This document shows, piece after piece, positions 11,387 through 21,441 of a DNA stretch of 64,000 nt; position 1 is the stretch's first letter, and each line of letters begins with the position of its first letter. The notes below the pieces were generated by a model, which searched no databases, had not been told where the DNA came from, and saw nothing but the letters and a program-made list of their open reading frames with translations. Source of the DNA: Botrytis cinerea B05.10 (Eukaryota; Ascomycota; Leotiomycetes; Helotiales; Sclerotiniaceae); NCBI RefSeq assembly GCF_000143535.2, contig NC_037318.1, positions 2,480,001-2,544,000 on the forward strand, in the 5' to 3' direction. A program made the position numbers and the translations under genes.

Positions 11387-12343
11387 CTAAGCATAACCGC
11401 TGCGGTAGGCTGTCTTTACCTGATCCAATCCATGGTTGGCCATCCACTCAGCAGATTGATAATACCCCTGAATCAAATGGCCTATCGGACCAAATCCAGC
11501 CCCAAGATGACAAGTCACCTCTTGCGGCAAGATATAACGATGGCCTCTCCAGTTTCGGAAATGATATGGAGGAGCAAGAGGTGTCCGGTCCCAATGATTC
11601 AAAAAATCCCAAGCTCGGATCTGGTATCGTCCATAAAGCTCATTGAGCAATGTGAGATAGCCCATATCGCCTGCTCCCGTACTCGCAAATGTGAGGTGTT
11701 GAATAAGCGATCCAAGGGTGTCGTCGGAGGCCCAGTCTTGAGGGGATGAACATTGAGAGCCATAAGTGTGTCGGACATGTTCCACAATCTCTGTGAAACC
11801 CAGGCTATATATTGCCTATCAGCTTGTTTTCTAGACATGTGATGAAAATAGTGGAGACCTCACGTGCTCACCCCTCCGCCCATGGAATAGCCAGCAATAA
11901 TCAATTTTTTTTGGCACTATGCTATGATCCTGCATTGTGGCCACTGCGTCACTGAGAGCGCAGAAGACGGCAGATTTCATCCCATTCCACATGTCCAAGT
12001 AGAAACTGTGGACTCTATTCCCGTAAACGTATACAGGATATGGAAGATTCCACCAGTTTGGACCTTTACCATCAGTCCACAGGTTCACCAGAATCTCATC
12101 ATCCGTAGACCCTTCAAAGGCAATGGTGATTGTATCCTGGTCGTTGATGAGAATAGCTTTTCGAGTCCGATTGATACCAGTGTGAAGATTAATAATTGTT
12201 GGCGCGGAAATTGTATCGTAGTTGCGAAGATCATTCTGCAGAGCAGTGACATCTGAAATTTGAGAGGCTCTCCATAATATTAAGGCAGCATGTTTGACAT
12301 CCTGCCAGTCACTGGTTCCAGGATTGAGTTCTACGAGAGGCAT
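11387..12343 (-). pseudogene. Class-3 lipase-like protein with a poly-A frameshift
   Basis: Alpha/beta hydrolase of the lipase_3 type without signal peptide. Exon 1 (12343-11872) begins MPLVELNPGTSDWQDVK and carries TITIAFEGSTDDE and the region before the nucleophile. The nucleophile elbow IIAGYSMGGG (minus strand, 11901-11872) is in another frame, separated by a run of eight A (plus-strand T run within 11905-11912); seven A would restore the frame. A 56-bp intron (GTGAGC...GATAG, 11871-11816) leads to exon 2 (11815-11387), open to TAG. Corrected length would be 300 codons: 901 nt observed, 900 expected. One extra A in a homopolymer is either a real slippage mutation or an assembly error. The neighbour is the likewise frameshifted carboxylesterase, in convergent orientation. 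Confidence 0.7.
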
Positions 12344-13036
12344 ACTTTATCAATGTAAAGGCTGTATTCGATCGATATCAATTATCAAGAAGCTATCGGC
12401 AACAGCCTCCGCATCGCATGCGATGTTGGCTATCTGCTGGAAATTACATGAGTCGTTTGTTGACATGTGATCACGTTACCACTTACTGATTGTTATGTTT
12501 TGAGTCGACTTCTATATCAAAGCTGGTATATTTGATAGAATGATGTTTCTATTCATGAATTTGAAAACTATTTCGTGGAATATTTGTTAGGTAAGGTTAG
12601 AAGGTGTTGTGTCTGATATCAATAGGATGATGATGAAATAATTATTAAAGGACGTACGGTGTATACCCTCGCAGTCAATGAGTAGAATAAGGGGCAATAA
12701 TATGATTATATATGATCAGCTCTATAATACCTACCAATAAAAAAAAAATCATATGAATCTTTTATAGTATAGTTTCACACATTGATTCTCATCGCCTTCT
12801 TGTAATCGAGGAAAAGAGGATTAGCTTATGTTAAAAAAGATTTTGTTTCAGAGATACTCATCAACTGCCGATGACCTACTATTGAGGCTTGTGAGTCCAT
12901 GATATTTTGCCGATATCAATTTCATGTGAATATACAATCTGTCAGTCTTCAGAATCAATATGACGCCACAACAGGACATGGCCACTCAACCCCGCAAAGG
13001 TATATACATTCGTATTACTACATTAACAATAAGGTT
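12344..13036. other. AT-rich intergenic, no gene seen
   Basis: Upstream region of the minus-strand lipase gene grading into AT-rich DNA. It contains scattered short palindromes but no ORF, tRNA-like structure or recognisable repeat. Confidence 0.5.
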
Positions 13037-14132
13037 AATATGATATAGTTCATCAGTGCGTGTACCACTTTCACTTCAATTTACACTTTCAAATCTATGT
13101 TATTCAATAACAATTAAATCAATTAGTGAAAACTATTAAGATTCTAATAATTTATACAAAATTCGTTTGTGCATAATCGTGCACTTTATTTATTTATTAA
13201 TATAATAACGTAACTTGATTAGAAGTGGGTTATGTCATGATATGGGTCAGGTACCTTTACACCAAATTTTGTATGTAAAGGTACTTAGAGCGAATTTTTC
13301 TAACTCTATAAATACTAGAGATATAGTTTCGATATTTTGAAGTATAATATATTCAATATGAATATTTAATATGATAAAATATTATAGAGATACAAAAACG
13401 TTTAATAAAGATATTAAAGTTTCTTTCAAATTTTCGTTTTTGTCTAATAAAAATTACTATGGGAATTTTTAAAATCGTATCAATTTAAGAACAATATTAT
13501 TAAAAAGTATTTTGTAACTTTAATAATATATTTTTATTAGATATTAAGCCTAATTATCAAAATTTTTTAAATTATCTTTAATATCCATAGAGATATAAAA
13601 AGTCGCTCTAAGTACCTTTACATACAAAATTTGGTGTAAAGGTACCTGACCCATATCATGACATGATCTACTTCTAGTCAAGTTATGTTATGAGTTTTTC
13701 TAAAAAAAACATTATAATTATTTATATAAATAATAAGAATTTCTAATCAATTATTAGAAATTTGATTTAATATAATAGTTATTTTTTTTAAAAAAAGTTT
13801 TTTTTATAACGAAAACCGTAACAAATTCAATCTTTTTAAAAATATAATGAAAATATTTATATAAAAATTATGTTTTTGAATATCTAAATGATAATTTTTT
13901 TTAAATATTTTCTTCTTTTCCAAAAATAATGATTAACTATTAAAATATAAATATTAAGAGAACCCTGATTTTAGTATAATTTTGAAGTAGTGCATACACT
14001 GATATGGTGCACGCACCGATAAACTACGTTATATTATTAAATAAAGAAAGTACACGGTTACGCACAGACGAATTTTATATGTGAAATGAGTGGTACACAC
14101 ACTGATATGATGTACGCACTGATAAACTATAT
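13037..14132. mobile_element. Relic of a Fot1/pogo-family (TIR) element, non-autonomous
   Basis: The left edge (TAGTTCATCAGTGCGTG near 13045) and right edge (inverted, CGCACTGATAAACTATA near 14115-14132) form terminal inverted repeats of the family seen intact at 57747-59604. Subterminal blocks are also inverted: a block containing TGCATAATCGTGCACTTT at 13160-13210 pairs with 14035-14090. A second inward copy of the terminal motif sits at 13985-14033. No transposase remains. The interior 13690-13950 matches 57490-57746. It is interrupted by the MITE at 13213-13683. The ends are degraded, so no target duplication is assigned. Confidence 0.65.
13213..13683. mobile_element. MITE-like element, 471 bp, long TIRs, TA duplication
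   Basis: Long inverted repeats of about 90 bp (13213-13305 and 13590-13683) match over most of their length, including GGGTCAGGTACCTTTACACC and its reverse complement. Both ends abut TA (13211-13212 and 13684-13685), the duplication made by Tc1/mariner-superfamily transposases. The interior is AT-rich and non-coding. It sits inside the older TIR relic, so it inserted later. The two arms could form a long hairpin in RNA. Confidence 0.75.
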
Positions 14133-14657
14133 TATACACTACTACTATCTTGAGATTCATATTCATGCTTTGAGATCTGCAGCTTCTTAATTTCCCTCGA
14201 GTAATGCCCAATACTTTCACAGGGAAGGCCAGTCACTGTATCTCATAGGATAAAGGTTTGAGCAACTACATCTCATCTCTGTTGCATTGTGAAGCCACAC
14301 AATTAGTTTTCCCGCCCAACATCTTCAACTCTGATGTAACTTTAACTCGAAGTAAATACCAAATTGCAACAGGTATTTTAGATAATAGCTTCAAGTTTAT
14401 CTGCTTCGGATTTTATTACGATGACAGGATTCGGGGAGTCGTCTCCGCAATCCAAATCAGATTTGACTTACCATGTCTGCAAATGCGACGGTTGAATTCA
14501 AAGATAAGAATTAATCTATATTACAGTATGTGAAGGCTAAACTCTTCCTGACTAAATTCACAAGTCTTTTCTATAAAGCTTCTTCTTTTCTCCCTTTCCT
14601 CGACAGCAAAACATTGCATTTTCAAAACTAATCGAAATCTTACCTCCAGCTATAATC
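14133..14657 (+). promoter_or_regulatory. Upstream region of the alkyl-sulfatase gene
   Basis: Composition returns to normal from about 14240. The stretch carries the leader and promoter of the alkyl-sulfatase gene, with pyrimidine-rich tracts near 14570-14605 just before the ATG. No specific operator is visible. A 91-codon frame at 14258 lacks an ATG start and family resemblance. Confidence 0.35.
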
Positions 14658-16987
14658 ATGACAAAATACCCTGATACCGACCAAACAGACTTTCGCAATG
14701 CTAAGGCAGGATGGCAAGGTGGCATGGAAAATTGTGTGATCTATTCTAATAGCGATCCCACCGTCAAAGTCTGGAATAACGATGAATACGCATCGTTCAT
14801 TAATGACGATGCCACCTGTCCCTCTACGGTCAACCCATCTCTTTTCAGACAATCACAACTCTGTGTTAAGCAGGGTCTCTTTGAGGTCGTTAAGGATGGT
14901 GTCTACCAAGTCCGCGGTCTGGATATTTCCAATATGACTTTCGTCGAGACGCCTGATGGAACTGGTGTTGTGGTCATTGATCCATTGTGCTCGGTTGAGA
15001 CTGCCCAGCAGGGTATTTTGTTATATCAACAGTGCCGCAAAGACAAAGATATTATCGCAATGATTTATACACACTCTCATGTCGATCATTTCGGTGGCGG
15101 GAGTGCCGTCGTTGGTATGCTACTGAGATTTTTTATCCTCGTTTTCTACTCGATTTACCACCATGCTAACATTCTAATCACAGCGGCCTCAGGTGGCACC
15201 GAAGAAGACTTTAGCAAAGGCACTTTGAAAAATATATACGCACCTGCGGATTTCCTTGACCATGCTGTAAGCGAAAATGTTTACGCGGGAAACGCAATGT
15301 GTCGTCGAGCTGTATACATGTACGGTGAATCGCTAGACAAAAGTCCCACGGGACAGGTTGGGACCGGCTTAGGTATGGCTGCATCAACCGGTGTTAGTTC
15401 GTTGGTCCCGCCTACGGTGAGCATTTCTTCTACAACTGGAAAATCTTATTACATTGGTGGTACCGATAGTACCAATGCCTTGGAAATTCTTTTCCAGGTT
15501 ACCCCTGGGACCGAAGCACCTTCAGAGATGAACTTTTACTTCCCGCAGTACAGAGCTCTTTGCATGGCGGAGAATGCCACACATACTCTGCATAATATTC
15601 AGACGTTGAGAGGTGCATTGGTTCGTGATTCAAGAGTCTGGTCTCGGTATTGTAAGTAAAATTTCTTCGACTAAATTCACTTCCTTTATATCGTCGTGCG
15701 TCATACAGAGTCGTTTTGAGCTTTAAATATGAACACTTGTCCGTTATAATTATATTTTAAGTCTTTACTAACCGCGATTGATGTTTCAGTGGACGAGGCA
15801 ATAGTTCTTTATGGAGACGAAAGTGACTATCTTTTCGCCAGCCATCATTGGCCAACTTTCAAATCCGATGGAGGCAATGAAATCGTCGAGTTCCTTTCTC
15901 AACAGCGTGATCTCTATGCATACATGCACAACGAAACTCTCCGACTCCTTAACGACGGGCAAACTGGTCTAGAAATTGCAGAATATTTTGAGTTACCACC
16001 TAGCCTGAACAGACTATGGAACGCAAGAGGCTATTATGGCTCTATCAGCCACAATGTCAAAGCAATATACAATCGCTACATGGGTTGGTTCGACGGCAAT
16101 CCCGCTCACTTGTGGGAACATCCACCAGTGGCCATTGCAAAACGTTACGTAGCATGCATGGGTGGTATGGAAAATGTCGTTGCGATGGCCAAAAACAATT
16201 ATATCAATGTCGATGAGCCTGATCTCCGCTTCGCAGCCACGCTTCTCTCTCATGCTGTCTTCAGCGATCAAGAGAATGCCGATGATGCAAAACAAGCGCT
16301 CAGTGAAGTCTTTACTAAATTGGGATATGCCGCGGAAAACGCAACATGGCGAAACTTTTATCTTGTGAGCATATTCGGTTCTTTCACTTTTCACTGCTTA
16401 ATCCCAAACTACACTTTGATGATTCATCTTCCGAATCCTCTTTACTCATAATACAGCTTCGATTCCTTATTTAACTTCAAAATTATTCCTTAATAGGTAA
16501 TTACTGACTTCCTGTGTTCTAGTGTGGTGCGCTGGAAGTAACGGGACTCACCCAAAAAGCTTATAACTCAATAGATGCTGCGTCCATGATGGCACTGACT
16601 ATTGAACAATTGCTGGATACACTAGCTATTCGAATAAACGGCCCCAAAGCCTGGGATGTCATACCTTTCCAGATCGATATCATGCTCTCAGATGTAGCCA
16701 AGACAGATGGAAGTAGTAACAAATCGGGCTGGCACGTGAATTTCGGTAATGCCACTATGACGGATCATGAGATTGACTACTCAGATACACCAAATATTGG
16801 TGTGAACTTCACTTTCTGGGCCGGACATCAAGACCTAGTTGATTTGGTAGATGGTGCTCGTAAGAATTTTACTGGTTTGACTACCCAGGGGGATTCCAAG
16901 GTGTGGGATACACTTTTCGGGTTATTGGAGCCGTTGGATAGGGGATTCGCTATCGTTACTCCGGAGCCTAATAATCTCAAAGCTTGA
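14658..16987 (+). CDS. Alkyl-sulfatase, metallo-beta-lactamase fold (SdsA1/Bds1-like)
   Basis: Zn-dependent hydrolysis of alkyl or aryl sulfate esters, releasing sulfate for assimilation. Four exons, 14658-15114, 15184-15651, 15790-16364 and 16523-16987, with introns of 69, 138 and 158 bp, give 654 aa, close to yeast Bds1 (about 646). The metal site is THSHVDHFGG (His139, His141, Asp143, His144). Further blocks are KIYAP-like NIYAPADFLDHAVSENVYAG, the dimerisation region (LYGDESDYLFASHHWP, then WEHPPVAIAKRYVACMGG) and a C-terminal SCP2-like domain (about residues 520-650). No signal peptide is seen, so action is probably cytosolic or peroxisomal. Intron 1 is a multiple of three without a stop and would read through if retained. 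The exons join in frame and the gene looks intact, though surrounded by repeat DNA. Confidence 0.92.
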
Positions 16988-17820
16988 TTCGATACCTTGG
17001 GGTTTCATGCTGGCGGGAATGAGGTGGCTACTTATTATTAATCGGAAGCACTTTTCCTATGCTTTCAACAAGCAGAGTATTAGTAGGTGGAAGTAGTAGC
17101 GGTAGTGATTTCAAAATTGATTTGGTTTAACTATAACTATGCTATGTGGACTTAGCGATATATATAAGTAAATTTTATACTATACAACAAAAAAATGAAT
17201 TTATTAATGATTTGGTTCACATTATATGAAATATGATTTCAAAAAATACATAGATCTAATCCAAAGTAAAACATTTTTACTAATTCTATTATTACTATTA
17301 TTGAATAAAATAAGAGTTGAAATAATATTATATAATAAATTAAATCACTTTTCATTCTAATGATATATATTTAAGAATATAAACGAAATTATATACTTCT
17401 TTTACATTTTTGAATTAATGGATTCGTAGAAGCAAATCAAGTGGAAATGTACTCATGTATTATGTAATCATATATTTAAGTAATAGGTCATTTTCATACT
17501 TACAGATTATAAAACCTCTTCTAATTGATTATAAATAATATACTAATATTAGAACAGGATTGTTTCGATTAATAAAAAGACTGAATTGTTATAGAACAAT
17601 TTTAATCTAATATATAACTTTTTGAGAATATATAAACTAATTATTAAAGATATATTCTATTAGAGTTTATTATATGTTTTTCAAATATATTATTTTTATT
17701 GCTTTCTAAGTTCTAATTGTAAAGTTATATATCAATATAGATATCTTATTATAAATCTAATTAGTTATCAGATCGAAATCTTAATATTCTTAATTCGTAA
17801 GCTGTCAGGTTATGTAAGCG
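16988..17820. other. AT-rich non-coding DNA
   Basis: Strongly AT-rich sequence after the alkyl-sulfatase stop, with no open frame of note and no recognised element. It probably holds decayed repeat DNA and the 3' UTR. Confidence 0.5.
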
Positions 17821-17976
17821 AGAATTAGAAAGAGAATTAAAAAGAGAATTAAAAAGAGAATTAAAAAGAGAATTAAAAAGAGAATTAAAAAGAGAATTAA
17901 AAAGAGAATTAAAAAGAGAATTAAAAAGAGAATTAAAAAGAGAATTAGAAAGAGATTTAGGAAGAGAATTAGAATG
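17821..17976. repeat. 12-bp minisatellite, 13 units (left arm)
   Basis: Thirteen contiguous 12-bp units. Nine identical AGAATTAAAAAG units (17833-17940) are bounded by AGAATTAGAAAG variants at 17821-17832 and 17941-17952, then two diverged units. The boundary variant is exactly the reverse complement of the unit of the right-arm array at 18379-18596, so the two arrays are inverted relatives. Confidence 0.95.
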
Positions 17977-18098
17977 AGATTTATGAGATTTATGAGATTT
18001 ATAAGACTTTGAGGTTTTGAGGTTTTGAGGTTTTAAAGCTTAATTGCATCTCCGGCGCCTTTACACGAGCTAGAAGCGAGCGGTTAGCGAAGTTTATA
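17977..18098. repeat. Short tandem variants and a GC-richer island
   Basis: Tandem GAGATTTAT (three copies near 17974-18003) and GAGGTTTT (near 18010-18036) repeats lead into a brief GC-richer stretch at 18048-18090 (CTCCGGCGCCTTTACACGAG and following). The GC-richer stretch is unlike its surroundings and escaped AT drift. Confidence 0.6.
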
Positions 18099-18213
<115 letters not shown>

Positions 18214-18221
18214 GTTTATAG

Positions 18222-18309
18222 ATTTTATTAATCTTTTATCTCTAGCTTATATAAAGATATTAGAAATTTTATTAATCTTTTATCTCTAGCTTATATAAAG
18301 ATATTAGAA
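18222..18309. repeat. 44-bp tandem duplication
   Basis: Two head-to-tail copies of a 44-bp unit beginning TTTTATTAATCTTTTATCTC, identical by eye. It sits between the AAT tract and the right-arm minisatellite. Confidence 0.85.
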
Positions 18310-18378
18310 ATGTAATTAAACTTTAAAATCTTAAAATCTTATAATTCTTTTTTCTTATTCTCTTCTTTTATTTTCTTT

Positions 18379-18596
18379 CTAATTTTCTTTCTAATTCTCT
18401 TTCTAATTCTCTTTCTAATTCTCTTTCTAATTCTCTTTCTAATTCTCTTTCTAATTCTCTTTCTAATTCTCTTTCTAATTCTCTTTCTAATTCTCTTTCT
18501 AATTCTCTTTCTAATTCTCTTTCTAATTCTCTTTCTAATTCTCTTTCTAATTCTCTTTCTAATTCTCTTTCTAATTCTCTTTCTAATTCTCTTTCT
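18379..18596. repeat. 12-bp minisatellite, about 18 units (right arm)
   Basis: About 18 nearly perfect CTAATTCTCTTT units. The reverse complement of this unit is the AGAATTAGAAAG boundary variant of the left array, so left and right arrays face each other and could fold into a long imperfect stem with the AAT tract in the loop. Confidence 0.95.
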
Positions 18597-18662
18597 TGAA
18601 CTTTTCTATAGATTCTAATTTAGATTCTAATTTAAATTCTAATATTGAAAAACGTTTAAAGC

Positions 18663-19132
18663 TATTGTTTATAATATTGTTTTTATAAATAAAAATAATA
18701 ATATAATATAAAGTTGATATTTTTTAATTTATATGTATATATTCAAATAAGAATAAAGTAATTTTCATTATAAATTCAAATTATAATTTAATGATAAAAG
18801 ATTAAAAATTATAATAAATCGATTAAATAAAATCAATAAGATAATAATTAATTACCTAATCATTATTTCAAAAGAATAAAAGGAATAATAAATTCTTTAT
18901 TTAAAAAATAATTGGATTAGGAAAGGGATTTTGAATAAAGAAAGCTAATTTTAAGTAAATAAGTATAAAAAGAGATCTAATCCTTCAAATTGTAAAAAAA
19001 TAAAGTTAATCTCATATAATTTTTCAATTAAAATCACGTGTCACACTGCTTATATAGTCTTTTAATCATTCACCCGAGCATGCTTTCATATTATATATAT
19101 ATTCACCCCTCATATGCTTTCGACCTACGACA
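18663..19132 (+). mobile_element. Solo LTR of the copia family
   Basis: 470 bp starting TATTGTTTATAATATTG and ending CTACGACA, flanked by an exact 5-bp duplication AAAGC (18658-18662 and 19133-19137). Its sequence matches, in opposite orientation, the repeats at 37715-38164 and 44121-44612 that bound the copia element. This copy keeps more G and C, for example TCACGTGTCACACTGC, and is less mutated than the other two. The 5' TATTG is probably a mutated TGTTG, the usual copia LTR start. A solo LTR results from recombination between the two LTRs of a full element. Confidence 0.88.
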
Positions 19133-20376
19133 AAAGCAACTATATCTCAGACATTATATATTTGCTTATAAATATATCTTCGAATTTATTTTTATTAATC
19201 CTTTCAATTTAATTAATTAATTCCATCATTATTATAAATCTTACCCTAAAATTAATTAGACTATTAAAAAGTTTTCAATTGTTTTAATCTAATTACTTCT
19301 CTTTCAATTGAATTTTCTTTTCTTTTAAGGTTGTGTATTGAATTAAAAGAATTTCATAAAATCTATTACTTTGTTCAACCGGAACAATTCTGTTTTAGTG
19401 TTAGTATATTACTCATGATTAATCAGAAGGGATTTTATAAATGTGTAAATATAAAAATGGCCTGTTATATAGATATATAATTATATAATATATTAGTATT
19501 TTTTCATTTCATTTGTTTTTACGAATTCATAAATACAATTAAAATATATTTTTAATTCGATTCAATATTTTATAAATCAATATATTCAAAACTTTCTAAT
19601 ATACTTTACATTCTTCAATTCAAAAATATAATTTATTATATCTTTTACTTTCTTAAATTTAAATAAAAACCCTTTTAAATTCATATCAAAAATATATTGA
19701 ATAATAATCTCCTCTTCTAATTCTATAAATTTATATCGATTCATTCGAATTTCAATATATAAAATTAAACTATTCATTTTATGAATAAGAATTGTATAAA
19801 GAATATTATATAATTGAAAAATCTTTCAGAAACTCAGTTTTTTATTATTTTCAATAACTTTGATAGTTAAAAACAAGTATACTTCTTTATTATTAGATTA
19901 TATAATAGATAATTAATAAATCGCATATTGAAATCGATTATATTTATTAGAATAAAAAATGATCCACTTAATAATATAATTCTTTCGATAATAAATCATG
20001 TTATAAATAATAATATTATATTTATAATTCAAATAAAATTTATATATAAGAATATAAATCCTAAACAAAGCCTTATACATATTCCTTTCATTATTTATTC
20101 ACTTCTTTCCTTTCTCTTTTCTTTTCTTTTTCGTCTCTATAACTAACTTCTAATAGGAATTGTATTAATAATAACAATAACAATACTCTCAAATTCAATA
20201 CAAATCAACAAAAACAATAATAGTTATATACCCCTATCTCATCAACCTCAAATTTAACTTCGCTTGTTCATATCAATAATCTTAGAATCCTACTAGAAGC
20301 GTAATTACCAACAGAAAAAGAGCCCCCCATTTTATTGATATAATCATATCTACAAGTTTCAACAATTATATTGCCA
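19133..20376. other. AT-rich decayed DNA
   Basis: More than 1.2 kb of AT-rich sequence without conserved coding content. Small frames here are low-complexity Asn/Ile/Lys/Phe strings typical of AT-rich background. I see no named element. Confidence 0.5.
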
Positions 20377-20850
20377 TTACGAAGATGCGTTCCGTTGTTT
20401 CAACGCAATCCACCAACATCCACAATTTGCTGTACTAGTGCTTGTAATATTTATCTCGTAAACAAGATCACTTCCAGAGCTAGATTGCGGTCGAATGGCA
20501 GATCTATCGTTTGAATTCGGATACTGTGTGTAATAAGGGCTTATTCTAGAAGTCTCAAAGCTATTCTCAAATTCCACAACTTTCGGATACCCGAGAATGG
20601 TTTATGTGCTGAAAAAAGAGCTTGAAGTAAAAATTGAAGTGTAACAATTAGATATTAATACACCTTCAGCCCAGCTTGAGGAGCATCGCAAGCATTGTTT
20701 CACAAATATAAGCAGCGAATTTTTTTCTAAAGTTATGCCCGGGCCCGGGTAATATCTTTTCGCATTTTCTGACAATGAATGACTAACGATAATGTGTACA
20801 CGTGTAAAAAGAAAGCAACACAGAAAGATTCCTCCTCTACAAACATTCAA
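20377..20850 (-). other. Possible degraded or spliced gene fragment
   Basis: Normal-composition DNA with two minus-strand open stretches (20850-20602 and about 20577-20377, the latter ending ...STANCGCWWIALKQRNASS). A potential acceptor TTTTTTCAG at about 20610-20620 lies between them, but I could not join the frames without meeting a stop. It may be the remnant of a small gene upstream of the sequence next to the secreted-protein gene, or non-coding. No family is recognised. Confidence 0.2.
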
Positions 20851-21038
20851 GTTTTATGTTCATGATCCGCTCCCTTGACTCAAGTAAAACATGGAAAGGA
20901 ACAGTTTTCTGCTTCTTTATCCGCACGCCCCGAGATAGAGAAGCTGTTGAGAGCTTACCACTGCAAGCTGCAAGCCCTTTTGAAAAATCCATGAAATCTC
21001 AATTCCCTGGCCCACGAGTGGAGAGTCATCATTATAAT

Positions 21039-21441
21039 TTAAATCCAGACACATCCAGTACCGGCTTGGCCGCAAGCCATCTGTATGTGAAAAAAATTCT
21101 ATTAGCAAGTATTTTTTCATAAAATTATGAGAGAAATCAGATAGTGCTGGGTTCTTGGTTGTCACTTCCGTTGTACTGTTCAGTTCTCCATGAAGGAAAA
21201 GTAGACTTACGACATTGGGTGCGTCTCCGGGGCAGTGCCAGAGATCACAAGTCTCTTTTTGACCTTTACAGCGACAGTTGGTCTGTCCGACTACATTCCC
21301 GCCGTTGCAGGCCGGTAGGATTTGGCCACAGTTGGCGCGAGCCTCGAGCTGTCCAGCCTCGACATCGCGAGTTTCAAAGGTGTTGGGCATAGCGAGGGCG
21401 CTAGTCGCGAGGAGAGCAAAGAATGGAACGAAGAATTGCAT
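21039..21441 (-). CDS. Small secreted cysteine-rich protein (90 aa), effector candidate
   Basis: Exon 1 (21441-21211) encodes a clear signal peptide MQFFVPFFALLATSALA and most of the mature chain. A 130-bp intron (GTAAGT...ACATACAG) joins exon 2 (21080-21039), which adds 13 codons ending GTGCVWI. The total is 91 codons in frame. After a short propeptide-like stretch the mature region has eight cysteines (NCG, PAC, TNC-RC, ETC, WHC, MAC, TGC), consistent with four disulfides. Size, secretion and Cys density match fungal small secreted proteins that act in the host or against competitors; the actual role is not shown by sequence. Without the splice the frame would run on into a chance tail. It lies beside AT-rich repeat DNA, a common setting for effectors. 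Confidence 0.85.

Noticed and set aside
11599..11838. Alternative minus-strand frame through lipase exon 2
   Set aside because: The frame beginning after the 56-bp intron joins the GYSMG exon and continues to the far stop; this frame is a shadow.
14258..14533. 91-codon plus-strand frame upstream of the alkyl-sulfatase
   Set aside because: It starts at TTG rather than ATG, lacks family resemblance and overlaps the presumed promoter and leader.
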